Source of the DNA: an uncultured Granulosicoccaceae bacterium
Lineage (GTDB): Bacteria > Pseudomonadota > Gammaproteobacteria > Granulosicoccales > Granulosicoccaceae
DNA length: 64,000 bases
Direction of reading: 5' to 3'
NCBI GenBank assembly: GCA_937951345.1
Contig: CALFCF010000016.1
Coordinates: forward strand, 1 to 64,000
Below the pieces are notes generated by a model. That model searched no databases, was not told the DNA's origin, and was given only the letters and a program-made list of their open reading frames with translations. This document shows, piece after piece, positions 10,301 through 18,990 of this stretch (its first letter is position 1; each line of letters opens with the position of its first letter). Both the position numbers and the translations under genes were made by a program.

Positions 10301-11070
10301 AAAGCATCTGATAAACGATCAGTACCCAGTGCATTCAGGTCACCATTGAACAGGTAGCTGAATCCACCATCTGCACGCAGTTCAAATTGAGATGCTTGCT
10401 GTGGTGGCGCTATCGGTGTCGGCGAAACACGCAGTGGCAGGTTAGACGTATCAACATCGTCAACATCATTACTCAGCAGATTAATCGGGCTGGCCTGGGT
10501 TATGTTTAATGTCTCACCCTGAACAACAGTAAAAGAATCGTTAGCGGCCACCGGCGGATCATTCTCCGGTATCAAACAGAAAGTGGCCTGCAAATTAACG
10601 GTTTCATCCAGTGATGTTGTACCCTCAAGACCATACAACAGAGCGACTGGTGCACGCAGCACTGGAACATCGACCACAAACCGCTGCATTGCCCGGCCAT
10701 CGGCACCGGTTATCACCGACTGATCAAAATCAAAATTGCACTGCGCAGGACTTGCACAAGCCTGTCCAAGCGAGTTGACTGCAAGACCCAGATCAAAGCC
10801 ATCGCGTCCTGCACATTGCGCCAATGCACCGGATCTCAACGGCTCGGCTGTAAAACTCCAGTCAACGATATCAACTGCATCCGTTGCAACACTTGGCAGT
10901 ACTTCAAAACTGCGTTGTTCCAGAAGTGGGAATATTCGATCGGTACCATCGAAATTAACCAGTACCGTACCGTCACCACCGCCACCACTCGACGACGAAT
11001 CCGAGCAGGCAGAAACCAGCAACGACAGCAGTACGATTGAAAAAGCCAGTCGGGATCTCGATAGATTCAT
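7372..11070 (-). CDS. Large Ig-repeat surface lipoprotein (cadherin-like and He_PIG domains)
   Basis: A 1232-aa lipoprotein; the signal ends at LLSLLVSAC and is followed by a Ser/Gly linker. After a first folded region comes a cadherin-like/VCBS module (PPVAANDSFTV with LLSNDVDDVD, about residues 175-280). Then follow at least eight putative-Ig (He_PIG) repeats, each closing with a version of ATGVVSGTPTAVG...ITATD, and two other bacterial Ig-like modules after the sixth. Such proteins are long extracellular stalks used in adhesion or matrix formation. The ATG at 11070 gives the best signal peptide; an ATG at 11091 is also possible. The gene stands alone. The repeats are diverged, not recent copies, since no two are identical. 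Confidence 0.88.
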   Translation of the reverse strand: MNLSRSRLAFSIVLLSLLVSACSDSSSSGGGGDGTVLVNFDGTDRIFPLLEQRSFEVLPSVATDAVDIVDWSFTAEPLRSGALAQCAGRDGFDLGLAVNSLGQACASPAQCNFDFDQSVITGADGRAMQRFVVDVPVLRAPVALLYGLEGTTSLDETVNLQATFCLIPENDPPVAANDSFTVVQGETLNITQASPINLLSNDVDDVDTSNLPLRVSPTPIAPPQQASQFELRADGGFSYLFNGDLNALGTDRLSDAFTYQVTDGQNTGSAEVRITVVTRDDPPVQIAGISAHTAVAGIPTEFDFAASFQDPEGSQLIFSVTDSTLPPASDFEVSVLGVLTGTAVNADIGSFTVAVNASDGTNSVDANFLLNIVANQPPQISQLDSIVVDFGQLLNIAVQASDPEGQLLTYSLVSEPASDIRINADTGLITGSPDTEGDFEITVIADDGFTEPASTTFTVTQLEQPNRAPVFGDNIANQAVTIGEAITPVSPQFTDLDGDTLTFTLSSTPPGLAFNAATGVVSGTPTQLGAFSLAITAADQGGLQATSNSFTINVVALANEPPELQSAVANQSAVVGQAITPFSADFEDPEGAGLSFSATGLPAGVTIDTATGQVSGTPQSAGTFNVTITAEDSVGDSTASNTFAIVVAAPANAEPVFSGSIASQSVVLGTALQPITGSFSDADNDTLVFSASGLPTGVTINTTTGVVSGTPTAVGGSSVAITATDPDGDSAVSNTFTITVTALPNTVPAFSGPIPDQVGVVGDPVVPLMLADFFDDADAGDSLTISLAAGSTLPPGLTFTANDTISGIPTAVGTSTLVAVATDEDGASVSSNSFDYVIGQDNIAPEIVNRTPAGTVTIAVGASETIDITVTDESLATASFSALSSDTGVVDVTVVDDDEYLFQAIAAGTATVTIVVTDDEGLSATEVVPVIVQGVANVAPEITGRVPAADPITGIFINDTDPVAFTVADEDPATVLLSAVSSDTAVVLVTAIDQASATVFLMGQSIGTSTITVTATDAAGLTDDVSFDVTVPANAGPEVVGVVPDQQFEQGAAITPLDITVLFSDPDGDVLEFSVDQLPDGLELDTMTGEISGTPTMVQTVPVTVSATDTTGSGTTVDALPPFEIDVTAAAPVTPVANLAPEFSGTLIDFNFTLATPIIPVDFSGFFSDPESDTLTFSAAPLPNGLELDAMTGILSGTPLAIETVDVVLSATDIGSMQTTVAPDDFEIEIES

Positions 11071-11626
11071 AATTTTCAACTTAGTAGGCATGCGTCGAGT
11101 TTACAGGTAAATTCCGTTTCTTCGGATCTGAACGGGCAGGTTAAACCTGACTAGCAGGTAAGGTTTGCGATAGCTAAAGAGCCCGATCCCAATCTGTCCT
11201 GCATAGATCACTATCGTTGAATGACTTGCCAAGCACAGAGGCAATCGCTTCCCTGCCAGCATCAATCGGTCGGTCATCGGGTGCGAACTACCGCATCCGG
11301 AAACCTATCACTAGTAAGGATTATCCGCGAAGTTTGTAACTTTTGGTCGCGAAAAGCGTTGAATTTAGTGAACGCTTCGCAGATGAATTGAGATTTCGGT
11401 CAAACTTTCAGCCTCTGGGGCGAAAATGCAAAACCTTTCGGCACGCTCCGCAACGCACACAATCCACAAACGGACCGGACCCGGTCAGTAGTAGCAACAG
11501 GAGTGACAACGATGCCGGAGCTCCGACGGCCGCAACAGTCGGGGCCAAGTGTCAGCTAACCGTCCTACGGTTGTGAAACATGACAAAACCGCAAACCTGC
11601 ACCGAGAAGCTGGTTAATGCCTGCAA
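11071..11626. other. Intergenic stretch, no gene seen
   Basis: About 0.55 kb upstream of the Ig-repeat gene and downstream of the cystathionine enzyme gene. Open frames here have no ribosome binding site or recognisable motif. A perfect small inverted repeat, CAGGTT-A-AACCTG, lies near 11137-11149 and could be an operator for the Ig-repeat gene. Confidence 0.5.
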
Positions 11627-12793
11627 TTACAGGGCTTGAGTGATATCAGCTATTAGATCCTGGGTGTCTTCTATACCTACCGACAATCGCACCAGACCAT
11701 CATCTATACCAAGCGCCTTGCGGTTCTCCGGTGGTATCGATGCATGGGTCATGATCGCCGGGTGCTCAATCAGACTTTCGACGCCACCCAGGCTCTCTGC
11801 CAGTGAGAACAACTCCACCTTCTCCAGAAATGAAGTAGCCGCAGGCAGGCCACCTTCCAGCACAACAGTCACCATGCCGCCAAAACCGTGCATTTGCCGT
11901 TTTGCCAGCTGATGTTGCGGGTGGCTCTCCAATCCAGGGTAATAAACAATTTTAATCGCAGGGTGTTGTTCAAGAAATGTTGCAATCTCTGCTGCACTTT
12001 CACAATGCCGTTGCATCCTGAGAGCCAGCGTCTTGAGTCCCCGCAGTGCGAGAAAGCTATCAAACGGTCCTTGTACTGCGCCGACCGCGTTATGCAGATA
12101 TTCCAGGCGTTCCGACAGCTCACCGTGTTCGCGCACAACCAATACACCACCTACCATGTCGCTGTGGCCATTCAGATATTTGGTTGCTGAATGCATCACC
12201 ACATCAAAACCTAATTCAAGCGGACGCTGCACCCAGGGACTGGCGAACGTATTGTCACAGCAGCAAAGCACATTGTGCCGCGCAGCGATAGCAGCTATAG
12301 CTTCCAGATCGGCAAGCTTCAACAACGGGTTTGTCGGTGTCTCTACCCAGATTATGCGCGTACGATCCGTAATTGTCTGTTCAAGGAGTGTCGTATCAGA
12401 CAAGTCAATCATCGAAAAATCCAGGCCTTGCGAGCCACGTCGGACATTTTCAAAAAGCCTGTACGAACCTCCGTAAAGATCGTCCATCGCGATGATATGA
12501 TCCCCCGGCGACAACGTATCGAGAAGTGTGGCGATGGATGCCAGACCCGATGCGAACGCATAGCCCTGCACACCGCTTTCCAGATCAGCAATACAACGTT
12601 CATAGGCCATACGCGTCGGATTCTGCGAACGACTGTATTCATAACCCTTGTGCACACCGGGGCTATCCTGCACGTACGTTGATGTTGCATAGATAGGTGG
12701 CATGATTGCACCTGTGGAAGGATCAGGTGCCTGTCCGGCATGAATGGTACGGGTTGTGAAACCGTGGCGTTGTTTGAAGTTGTTGGATGACAT
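11627..12793 (-). CDS. Cystathionine gamma-synthase/gamma-lyase family PLP enzyme
   Basis: A 388-aa enzyme of the Cys/Met-metabolism PLP family. Visible motifs are TRTIHAGQAPDPSTGA, YEYSRSQNPTR, FASGLAS and the PLP lysine Lys205 in SATKYLNGHSD. The C-terminus has SLGGVESLIEHPA and LVRLSVGIED. The start at 12793 fits the family's usual N-terminus (FTTRTIHAGQ soon after Met). With a cystathionine beta-synthase gene just upstream on the same strand, the likely reaction is cleavage of cystathionine to cysteine (reverse transsulfuration). Sequence alone does not separate lyase from synthase. It is 193 bp downstream of the beta-synthase gene, so it may have its own promoter. Confidence 0.93.
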   Translation of the reverse strand: MSSNNFKQRHGFTTRTIHAGQAPDPSTGAIMPPIYATSTYVQDSPGVHKGYEYSRSQNPTRMAYERCIADLESGVQGYAFASGLASIATLLDTLSPGDHIIAMDDLYGGSYRLFENVRRGSQGLDFSMIDLSDTTLLEQTITDRTRIIWVETPTNPLLKLADLEAIAAIAARHNVLCCCDNTFASPWVQRPLELGFDVVMHSATKYLNGHSDMVGGVLVVREHGELSERLEYLHNAVGAVQGPFDSFLALRGLKTLALRMQRHCESAAEIATFLEQHPAIKIVYYPGLESHPQHQLAKRQMHGFGGMVTVVLEGGLPAATSFLEKVELFSLAESLGGVESLIEHPAIMTHASIPPENRKALGIDDGLVRLSVGIEDTQDLIADITQAL

Positions 12794-12858
12794 AGTCGGT
12801 AGTCGAATACTGCTCGGCGCTTGGCCATGAAAATTTATGTTACAAGTATCACGGTTAA

Positions 12859-12891
12859 AAATAACAAAGAAATAACAACAAAATAACAAAG
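12859..12891. repeat. Three copies of an A-rich 11-bp repeat
   Basis: AAATAACAAAG, AAATAACAAC and AAAATAACAAAG follow one another just upstream of the gamma-family PLP enzyme gene. They are probably slippage products; an effect on the leader of that gene is possible but not shown. Confidence 0.75.
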
Positions 12892-12986
12892 CTTCTGTTG
12901 GCGTAGCGGCTAAAACTTTAATGCCACTCTTATCTTACCTGACCAATCAAACTTTACTGGCTAACCAGATCGGATAACTAAAACAG

Positions 12987-14390
12987 CTATCGAAGCGAGC
13001 TGCGAAGATAATTCAATAGATCAATTCGCGTTATCAAACCACAGAACTTTCCGTTGTCAACGATCATCGGTACCAATTCCTGCTTGAACAGCGGCAACAG
13101 CGATTCCAGAGGCTGAGTTGCCTCAACAGTCTGCAACTGCGTAGACATCACACCACTGACGGATTCCTGGAACCGGCTTTGATCACGAAAAACCGCCAGC
13201 AGAATATCTGATTCATCTACAATCCCTGATACTCCCCCTTGCTCATCTATGATTGGCAACTGGGATATATCATGAAGCTTCATCCGGTTGAGTGCCTGCA
13301 ACAACGTATCACCCGGCGACGCGATTACCGTATCACTTTGAAGATGACTGTACGGAATAAGGTCGCGCAGATCACCATATTTTTCGCGGTTTAGGAGCCC
13401 TTGATCGTGCATCCATACATCATTGTACATTTTTGAGAGATACTTATTCCCGCTGTCACAGACAAATGTCACAACGCGTTTCGGTGTCGTTTGCTCACGA
13501 CAATATCGCAATGCTGCAGCCAGCAAGGTACCGCTTGATGAACCCCCAATGATCCCTTCCGTTTGCAGGAGTTCGCGTGCAGCTTGAAATGCTTCAGCGT
13601 CGCTGACGGTGTAGGCCTTTCGTGTTAATGATAAATCTGATACTGGTGGAATAAAATCTTCGCCAATACCTTCCACCAACCACGATCCGACATCTTCAGA
13701 AATTTCCCCGGTCTCTATGTACTGCGCCAGGATGGATCCTTCAGGATCAGCCAGCACCATTTCGATGTTTTTATCGACGCTCTGAAAATACCGCCCCAAG
13801 CCTGTTATGGTTCCACCGGATCCAACGCCACACACCATTGCGTCCATACGCTGATCCATTTGCGACCATATCTCCGGTCCCGTTGATTCTTCATGTGCTT
13901 TCGGATTCGCCGGATTTTCAAACTGATTGACAAAAAAGGAATTCGGCGTTTCTTGATGAATGGCCAGCGCCATGTCCTGATAATACTCAGGGTGACCTTT
14001 ACCAACATCAGATCGCGTGAGTCGGACGTCCGCGCCTAGTGCTTTCAGATGGTATATTTTTTCTTGTGCCATCTTGTCAGGTACAACCAGTATCAAACGC
14101 AAGCCCATCTGCGCGGCAACCAGCGCAAGGCCAAGACCGGTATTACCCGCTGTTGCCTCGATCAACGTGCCACCCGGCTTTATCTTCCCTGATGAAAGCG
14201 CTTCTTCAATCATCGATTTTCCGATGCGATCCTTGATCGAGCCGCCCGGATTCTGGTTCTCGAGCTTGAGGTATAAATCACACACACCGGTATCCATACG
14301 GGTGACTCGAAGCATGGGTGTATTGCCAATACTATCGAGCGCACGCTGAAACACCGGAGCGGTAATACTGTCTGTTGATTGCTGTGACAT
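12987..14390 (-). CDS. Cystathionine beta-synthase with C-terminal CBS domains
   Basis: A 467-aa enzyme that condenses serine (or O-acetylserine) with homocysteine to cystathionine. The PLP lysine is Lys53 in NPGGSIKDR; TAGNTG binds the substrate carboxylate and GSGGTITG the cofactor phosphate. Two CBS domains follow at about residues 335-465, as in eukaryotic and many bacterial enzymes where they regulate activity. There is no N-terminal haem domain. The ATG at 14390 is preferred, with AGGGG 12 nt upstream. A TTG at 14435 with AGGAAG upstream would add 15 residues. It follows the MFS transporter gene by 70 nt and likely shares its transcript. Confidence 0.92.
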   Translation of the reverse strand: MSQQSTDSITAPVFQRALDSIGNTPMLRVTRMDTGVCDLYLKLENQNPGGSIKDRIGKSMIEEALSSGKIKPGGTLIEATAGNTGLGLALVAAQMGLRLILVVPDKMAQEKIYHLKALGADVRLTRSDVGKGHPEYYQDMALAIHQETPNSFFVNQFENPANPKAHEESTGPEIWSQMDQRMDAMVCGVGSGGTITGLGRYFQSVDKNIEMVLADPEGSILAQYIETGEISEDVGSWLVEGIGEDFIPPVSDLSLTRKAYTVSDAEAFQAARELLQTEGIIGGSSSGTLLAAALRYCREQTTPKRVVTFVCDSGNKYLSKMYNDVWMHDQGLLNREKYGDLRDLIPYSHLQSDTVIASPGDTLLQALNRMKLHDISQLPIIDEQGGVSGIVDESDILLAVFRDQSRFQESVSGVMSTQLQTVEATQPLESLLPLFKQELVPMIVDNGKFCGLITRIDLLNYLRSSLR

Positions 14391-14460
14391 TGTATGATTT
14401 ATCCCCTGTTTAACGAGAGAATGTGAAGCGGCCAAAGCGCTTCTTCCTGGCGCGAACTAA

Positions 14461-15612
14461 CTACCTGATCAGCGGAACCTTCGCCGGTTGCCGAATCACC
14501 AGCACAACAGCGAAAACACAAAGCGCAGCCGACAGGATATTCAACCCTCTCCACCCGACAACGGGATAGACAATACCGGCAACGTAGATCGCAACACCCA
14601 TACAGATATAGGTAGCACCGCTATACAGACCCAGCACTGTACCACGACGATCAGGATCAATCGCACTCAGTTGCGCCACAAGAATATTCAGAGCGAGGTG
14701 GTTAGCCAGGCCCCATAAAAAACAAACGAACAGCAAATGGATGAACGATAGCGGCAACGACAAAACCAAATATACAGCTGCCAACCCAGCCAGCGACACC
14801 GGCATCGACAGGCGGGATGGCAGTCGGTCAATTAAGCCATCAAAAAATACTGCTATCCCGAAACCAAGCCCGTAAGTCAGTGCTATCAGGCCGGATTTAC
14901 TGACAGGTTTGTCCAAGTGACTGACCAGGTAATCACTCACAAACGCATAACTTGCGTAGAAGCTGGCCATATAAAACGAAACAACTATCAACAGCAGTGG
15001 CACACCACGAATAGTCAATGCGTTAAGCGGAGAAGGGGCAACCTTAAGTGGGTCGCGCGGCTCAAACTCCTGTTCGAATAAAATCACAATGAAAACGACG
15101 ACAGCTGAAAATGTCAACAAGTAGTAAACTGATCGCCAGCCAAGATGATCAGCTACCAGCGCGGCTATCGTAACTCCGGCGACCAGACTTATCGTCCACC
15201 CAACCAGAACAATACCCAGTGACCGGCTTTCAAAACCGACAGGTGAAACCTGTGCGGTACGTGCGTAAATGGCAGGAAGACCAACCCCTGAAACGAGCCC
15301 AGCCAGAAATTGAAAAGAGGTTAATGCAAAAGGGCTCGAGACAACGGCGCAACCAAAAAATGATAGAGCCAGAATCGCAATTGATACGCGCATGACCTGT
15401 ATCGCACCCAGGCGATCGATCAAACGAGCAAGCAATAAAGCACCAGCTCCGGTACCTAGTCCGAAGGCTGAAGATGCATGCAGAACTGATTCGACAGGTA
15501 CACCAAAGCCAAGTGCGATCTCAGGTGCTATAGGACCGAGTGATAGTGAATTCGATCCTATAAGAGCAACAGCACCGAGTAACGGTAAAACTTTGATAAA
15601 TAGCTGAAACAT
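14461..15612 (-). CDS. MFS transporter, about 12 membrane helices
   Basis: A 383-aa hydrophobic protein with about twelve predicted helices. The loop between helices 2 and 3 carries the MFS signature (LLLARLIDRLGAIQVMR). The central loop after helix 6 is short and polar (EQEFEPRDPLKVAPS), and the second half repeats the pattern (FFDGLIDRLPSR). AAAGG lies 7 nt before the ATG. It is the first gene of a probable operon with cystathionine beta-synthase and the gamma-family enzyme, so a sulfur compound or amino acid is a reasonable substrate. That is context only. Direction of transport cannot be told from sequence. Confidence 0.88.
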   Translation of the reverse strand: MFQLFIKVLPLLGAVALIGSNSLSLGPIAPEIALGFGVPVESVLHASSAFGLGTGAGALLLARLIDRLGAIQVMRVSIAILALSFFGCAVVSSPFALTSFQFLAGLVSGVGLPAIYARTAQVSPVGFESRSLGIVLVGWTISLVAGVTIAALVADHLGWRSVYYLLTFSAVVVFIVILFEQEFEPRDPLKVAPSPLNALTIRGVPLLLIVVSFYMASFYASYAFVSDYLVSHLDKPVSKSGLIALTYGLGFGIAVFFDGLIDRLPSRLSMPVSLAGLAAVYLVLSLPLSFIHLLFVCFLWGLANHLALNILVAQLSAIDPDRRGTVLGLYSGATYICMGVAIYVAGIVYPVVGWRGLNILSAALCVFAVVLVIRQPAKVPLIR

Positions 15613-15689
15613 TTACCGGCCTTTCTGAAGAGCCCGGTCAGCGAGGCAACAGCGAATCAGCGACTCGTATAGGTTAGCGTTCTGCTGAT

Positions 15690-16100
15690 TCAGAATGGAA
15701 TATCATCGTCAAAGTCAACTTGAGCCGCCGGCGCAGATGCAGGGGCTGATTGACCCGTATCATTATTCGAACTGGCATTCGATGAGGACGACGCTGCCGT
15801 ACTGACAGCTGCCGTACTAACTGCAGCTGAACTGCCGTCGGCAGCCTCTACACGCCAGGCATTGACATTAGTGAAAAACTTGCCATTCCATTCGCGCCCG
15901 CGCAGGTCGAAGTGAACCTTAACGCGGTCACCTTCATTGTAGTTCTCAATCAATTCGCATTTATCCTGAACCAACTGGAATTTTATAAACTGCGGATATT
16001 GTTCTTCACTTTCAACGACAAATTCACGCGCCTGAAATCTCTCAGACTTCTGCTCTGTATCAAACACCTTATGCAGAATGCCTTCCATTTGAAAAGCCAC
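15690..16100 (-). CDS. DUF3127 OB-fold-like protein with SSB-type acidic tail
   Basis: A 136-aa protein. Residues 1-88 match the DUF3127 pattern: an EGILHKV start, then REFVVESEEQYPQFIKF, DRVKVHFDLRGREWNGK and TNVNAWRVE. The fold is predicted to be OB-like. A low-complexity Ala/Ser linker follows, and the last residues are DFDDDIPF. This is almost exactly the C-terminal tip by which SSB recruits repair and replication proteins. The layout (OB domain, linker, acidic tip) mimics SSB. DUF3127 is best known from Bacteroidetes. Translation starts at GTG (GAGGG 9 nt upstream); ATG four codons later is possible. A role at single-stranded nucleic acid is inferred. Confidence 0.85.
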   Translation of the reverse strand: MAFQMEGILHKVFDTEQKSERFQAREFVVESEEQYPQFIKFQLVQDKCELIENYNEGDRVKVHFDLRGREWNGKFFTNVNAWRVEAADGSSAAVSTAAVSTAASSSSNASSNNDTGQSAPASAPAAQVDFDDDIPF

Positions 16101-16331
16101 TTATACTCACCCTCTTTGATCTGAATTCAACTTTGCGTTTTTGACTTTCTGTTGATAATTGAAATTAGACGACAGATAATCAAAAACGATATTCTTTTAA
16201 AAACCAATATCAATTAAAACAGCTGGATTACTCATAGAGTATTTCTACACTTGAGCTCCAAGCCAAACTTATACGCCTAAATTACCTGCGTAACATCTAC
16301 GCGTAATTTCTATGTGGTTTTTATAGGAGTT
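16101..16331. other. AT-rich gap between the [2Fe-2S] subunit and DUF3127 genes
   Basis: No gene seen. The DNA is markedly A+T-rich and probably carries the promoter of the DUF3127 gene, since the upstream coding sequence ends 231 bp away. No clear terminator was found. Confidence 0.4.
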
Positions 16332-16805
16332 CTATGCTTTGCGCATTAGTGCGGCGCCCTGTTGCACGGATTTGACAATATTCTGATAACCCGTGCAACG
16401 ACAGAGATTTCCTTCCAGCCAGTGCCTAATCTCGGCTTCCGTCGGGCTCGCATTACGATTCACAAGATCGATCGCGCTCATTACCGTGCCCGGAGTGCAG
16501 AACCCGCACTGCAAACCGTGGCATTGACGGAAAGCCTCCTGCATCGGATGCAATTCATCGTCAACCGCTATGCCCTCGATGGTCGTTATATCCGCACCAT
16601 CCAACTGCGCAACCAGGACACTGCACGCTTTAACTGATCGCCCGTCTACGTGTACCACGCAGGCACCACACTGACTGGTGTCACAACCCACGTGCGAGCC
16701 GGTTAACAGCAGTTGCTCGCGTAAGAAATTTATTAATAACGTTCTTTCTTCGACTGTTGCATTAACAGCTTCACCATTAACGGTACACGATACACTTACC
16801 GGCAT
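16332..16805 (-). CDS. [2Fe-2S] subunit of a molybdenum hydroxylase (CoxS family)
   Basis: A 157-aa protein with both expected cluster sites. The plant-type ferredoxin cluster is bound by Cys41, Cys46, Cys49 and Cys61 (CDTSQCGAC). The helical C-terminal domain binds the second cluster through Cys101, Cys104, Cys136 and Cys138 (CGFC and CRC). It passes electrons from the molybdenum site to FAD or another acceptor. A GAAGAG element is spaced well before the ATG. Unusually it has no large or FAD subunit gene beside it. The nearest large subunit gene is at 2608-4977, same strand. Whether those two proteins pair is untested. Confidence 0.94.
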   Translation of the reverse strand: MPVSVSCTVNGEAVNATVEERTLLINFLREQLLLTGSHVGCDTSQCGACVVHVDGRSVKACSVLVAQLDGADITTIEGIAVDDELHPMQEAFRQCHGLQCGFCTPGTVMSAIDLVNRNASPTEAEIRHWLEGNLCRCTGYQNIVKSVQQGAALMRKA

Positions 16806-17700
16806 TTCAGACTCTTCTTCAGTAAACGTTTATAAGCGCGATATCCAAGTGGTCATTCTATCACCGACACCTGTTCACTTGTCAGTTTGATTTTTATCGA
16901 GCGTCCACCAACTTCCTGATTTTTGGGCTTAATGCCGATAATGATCATCACTAATTACATACAAACAGAAGCGGGAAACAGGCATTTTCACCTCACCGAA
17001 CCCGACCCCGTCAGTCGCAATGGATGCCGCTTGACGTCAAATGTAACTATGAGTGGGGAACCACTCCGAAAAGGACGAGGCGCTCAGACTAACCACGCTT
17101 CACGCGATGTTGTCATCGCTAACAACGATTGGTACCCCGGAACTCAGGCAACAGTTAAAACCGCCCGCGCCCCGAGAGTGCGCGCAGCGTCATCACCAAC
17201 AACCAGTCTCTCGATATTCCGCCTGATCGATCCGTCAACCCTCATCACGGATGCGAGCATGGATGCATTTATTGTTTTGCCCAACAACGAAACGCCCTCT
17301 TATATTAATCTGCAAAACTAAAGGCTAACCACTTTAGGACGACGATATTGCGTGATCAGCTGCAACAAATTTCCACACTGGCACGATTTGTGCGCCCCCT
17401 GTTGACCAGTATTTACTCATCAAGTGCATTGGATTGATACATGCAACGTCGATCACTGCTTGTTCAGCGATTTCAACTGCTCTTGCTATTTAGAGCACTT
17501 TAACAACGCATAACGCATAGCGCATAACACGAAGCCTGTAACTACGCTACACGAAAACCATTTGATCGAGTTGATACTGTTTCAGAGTGATGTCATGCGA
17601 GACAGCACAAGGCAATGACGATTCAGATTACATCCCGATAAAGCGCTTTGATAAAAATAATCAAAAGATAGATATAAGATTTCCGCGCTCGCTAACAACA
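16806..17700. other. Long intergenic region between divergent genes
   Basis: Nearly 0.9 kb between the [2Fe-2S] subunit gene and the sulfotransferase gene. A plus-strand frame at 16923-17321 is open, but it has no ribosome binding site, no family resemblance and odd composition. A perfect 10-bp palindrome TTGACGTCAA lies at 17031-17040. A slipped repeat (ATAACGCATAGCGCATAAC) lies near 17508-17528. Both flanking promoters should be here. Confidence 0.5.
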
Positions 17701-18903
17701 ATGTCAAACTCATTGCCGTCAAATAACAACCCCTCAGGAAAATCACGTATTGCCTGGGTTCACATAGGTTGCGAGAAAACCGGCACATCATCAATCCAGA
17801 AATTTCTGCTTGAAAATCAGAAAATACTTGCTTTAGAGGGTCTCTACTTTCCTATTGAATGCGGGTTACTCAGCAATCATCGATTGCACTGGATAATAGA
17901 TGACGACCCAAACCTTCATCCGTTCGCCTACCATCATGAATCCGGAATGGGCAATTCACTTGAAATCGAGAGAAGCAAATTTACCAACGAACATTATGAA
18001 AAAGTAAACACTTTTCAAACCAGTCACAGGCAGGAAAGTCATGTAGTCTACTCATCAGAACACCTGCATTCGCGCGTATACAACACAAGCACCATACAGG
18101 CGCTGAAAGACTGGTTACTCCCTCTATACGATGATATTAAAATCGTCGTCTATCTGAGACGTCAGGACAAGCTGGCTCTTAGCGCTTACAGCACTCATCT
18201 AAGAGGTGGAACAACAGAAGCTTTCAGATTTCCGCAAGCAGATATAGAGTCGCCCTATTTCGGCTATCGAAAGCTTGTCAATCAATGGGCATCTGTTTTC
18301 GGCAAGTCAAATGTACTGATCAAACATTTCGAGAAAAAACAGCTTCACAAGGAAAGCATTGTCGACGATTTTGGCCGAATAATGGATTTCGATTTCTCAG
18401 ATTCAATATACGATCTTCCTGTAAATTCCAATACATCGCTCTCGCACGCGGCAAAATACTGTTTGATTCAAATAAACCGAAAAATAGCAAAACACGATAC
18501 CTGCAGCGAAACTTCCGCTCGCTGGCAACCCGTAAAAGATGAATTTATAAAATTCGTCGAATCAACGAACGTTAAAACTTCTGACAAGGACACCCATCTC
18601 GCAACGCGTACAGATGCGAAGGATTTTTACAACCGGTTTACAGAAGACAACGCACAACTATTTTCTGAATATCAGTTGGACTGGGATTTCAGTGATGATT
18701 TCACAATGTATTCGGAATCGAATCAGACAGTTCTGAATGATTTACTTAAAGACAGCGAAACTGTTGCAAGTAACAAGGATCTCTTACCGCAGAGCCATGA
18801 AGTCATACAAATCCGCAAACAAGCAGCAGAAATTATCAATAATTTCGGCAATTCTACCAGTGCAGAAAACAAAATATTACTGGATGACTTGAGTGTTTGT
18901 TAA
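17701..18903 (+). CDS. Sulfotransferase family protein
   Basis: A 400-aa protein when started at 17701, which puts the PAPS-binding loop near the N-terminus as usual (HIGCEKTGTSSIQKFL, compare the 5'-phosphosulfate loop). The 3'-phosphate-binding segment is IVVYLRRQDKLALSAYS. Such enzymes move sulfate from PAPS to polysaccharide, lipid or small hydroxyl compounds. The C-terminal third is polar and not recognisable. The gene is visibly richer in A+T than its neighbours and stands alone, which hints at horizontal acquisition. A longer start at 17587 (GTG) exists; neither start has a convincing ribosome binding site. The acceptor is unknown. Confidence 0.82.
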   Translation: MSNSLPSNNNPSGKSRIAWVHIGCEKTGTSSIQKFLLENQKILALEGLYFPIECGLLSNHRLHWIIDDDPNLHPFAYHHESGMGNSLEIERSKFTNEHYEKVNTFQTSHRQESHVVYSSEHLHSRVYNTSTIQALKDWLLPLYDDIKIVVYLRRQDKLALSAYSTHLRGGTTEAFRFPQADIESPYFGYRKLVNQWASVFGKSNVLIKHFEKKQLHKESIVDDFGRIMDFDFSDSIYDLPVNSNTSLSHAAKYCLIQINRKIAKHDTCSETSARWQPVKDEFIKFVESTNVKTSDKDTHLATRTDAKDFYNRFTEDNAQLFSEYQLDWDFSDDFTMYSESNQTVLNDLLKDSETVASNKDLLPQSHEVIQIRKQAAEIINNFGNSTSAENKILLDDLSVC

Positions 18904-18990
18904 ATTTTTTGCGTCTGCTTTCACTTATATTGTTCATTCTGACACCCGGTATAAAAATCCAATTCCTCAGCATTCGCTCCAGACTCATCA

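Noticed and set aside
11343-11576. 77-aa plus-strand open frame between the Ig-repeat and cystathionine enzyme genes
   Set aside because: No ribosome binding site and no family resemblance.
16923-17321. 132-aa plus-strand open frame
   Set aside because: No ribosome binding site, no recognisable domain, unnatural composition, and it lies in a divergent promoter region.
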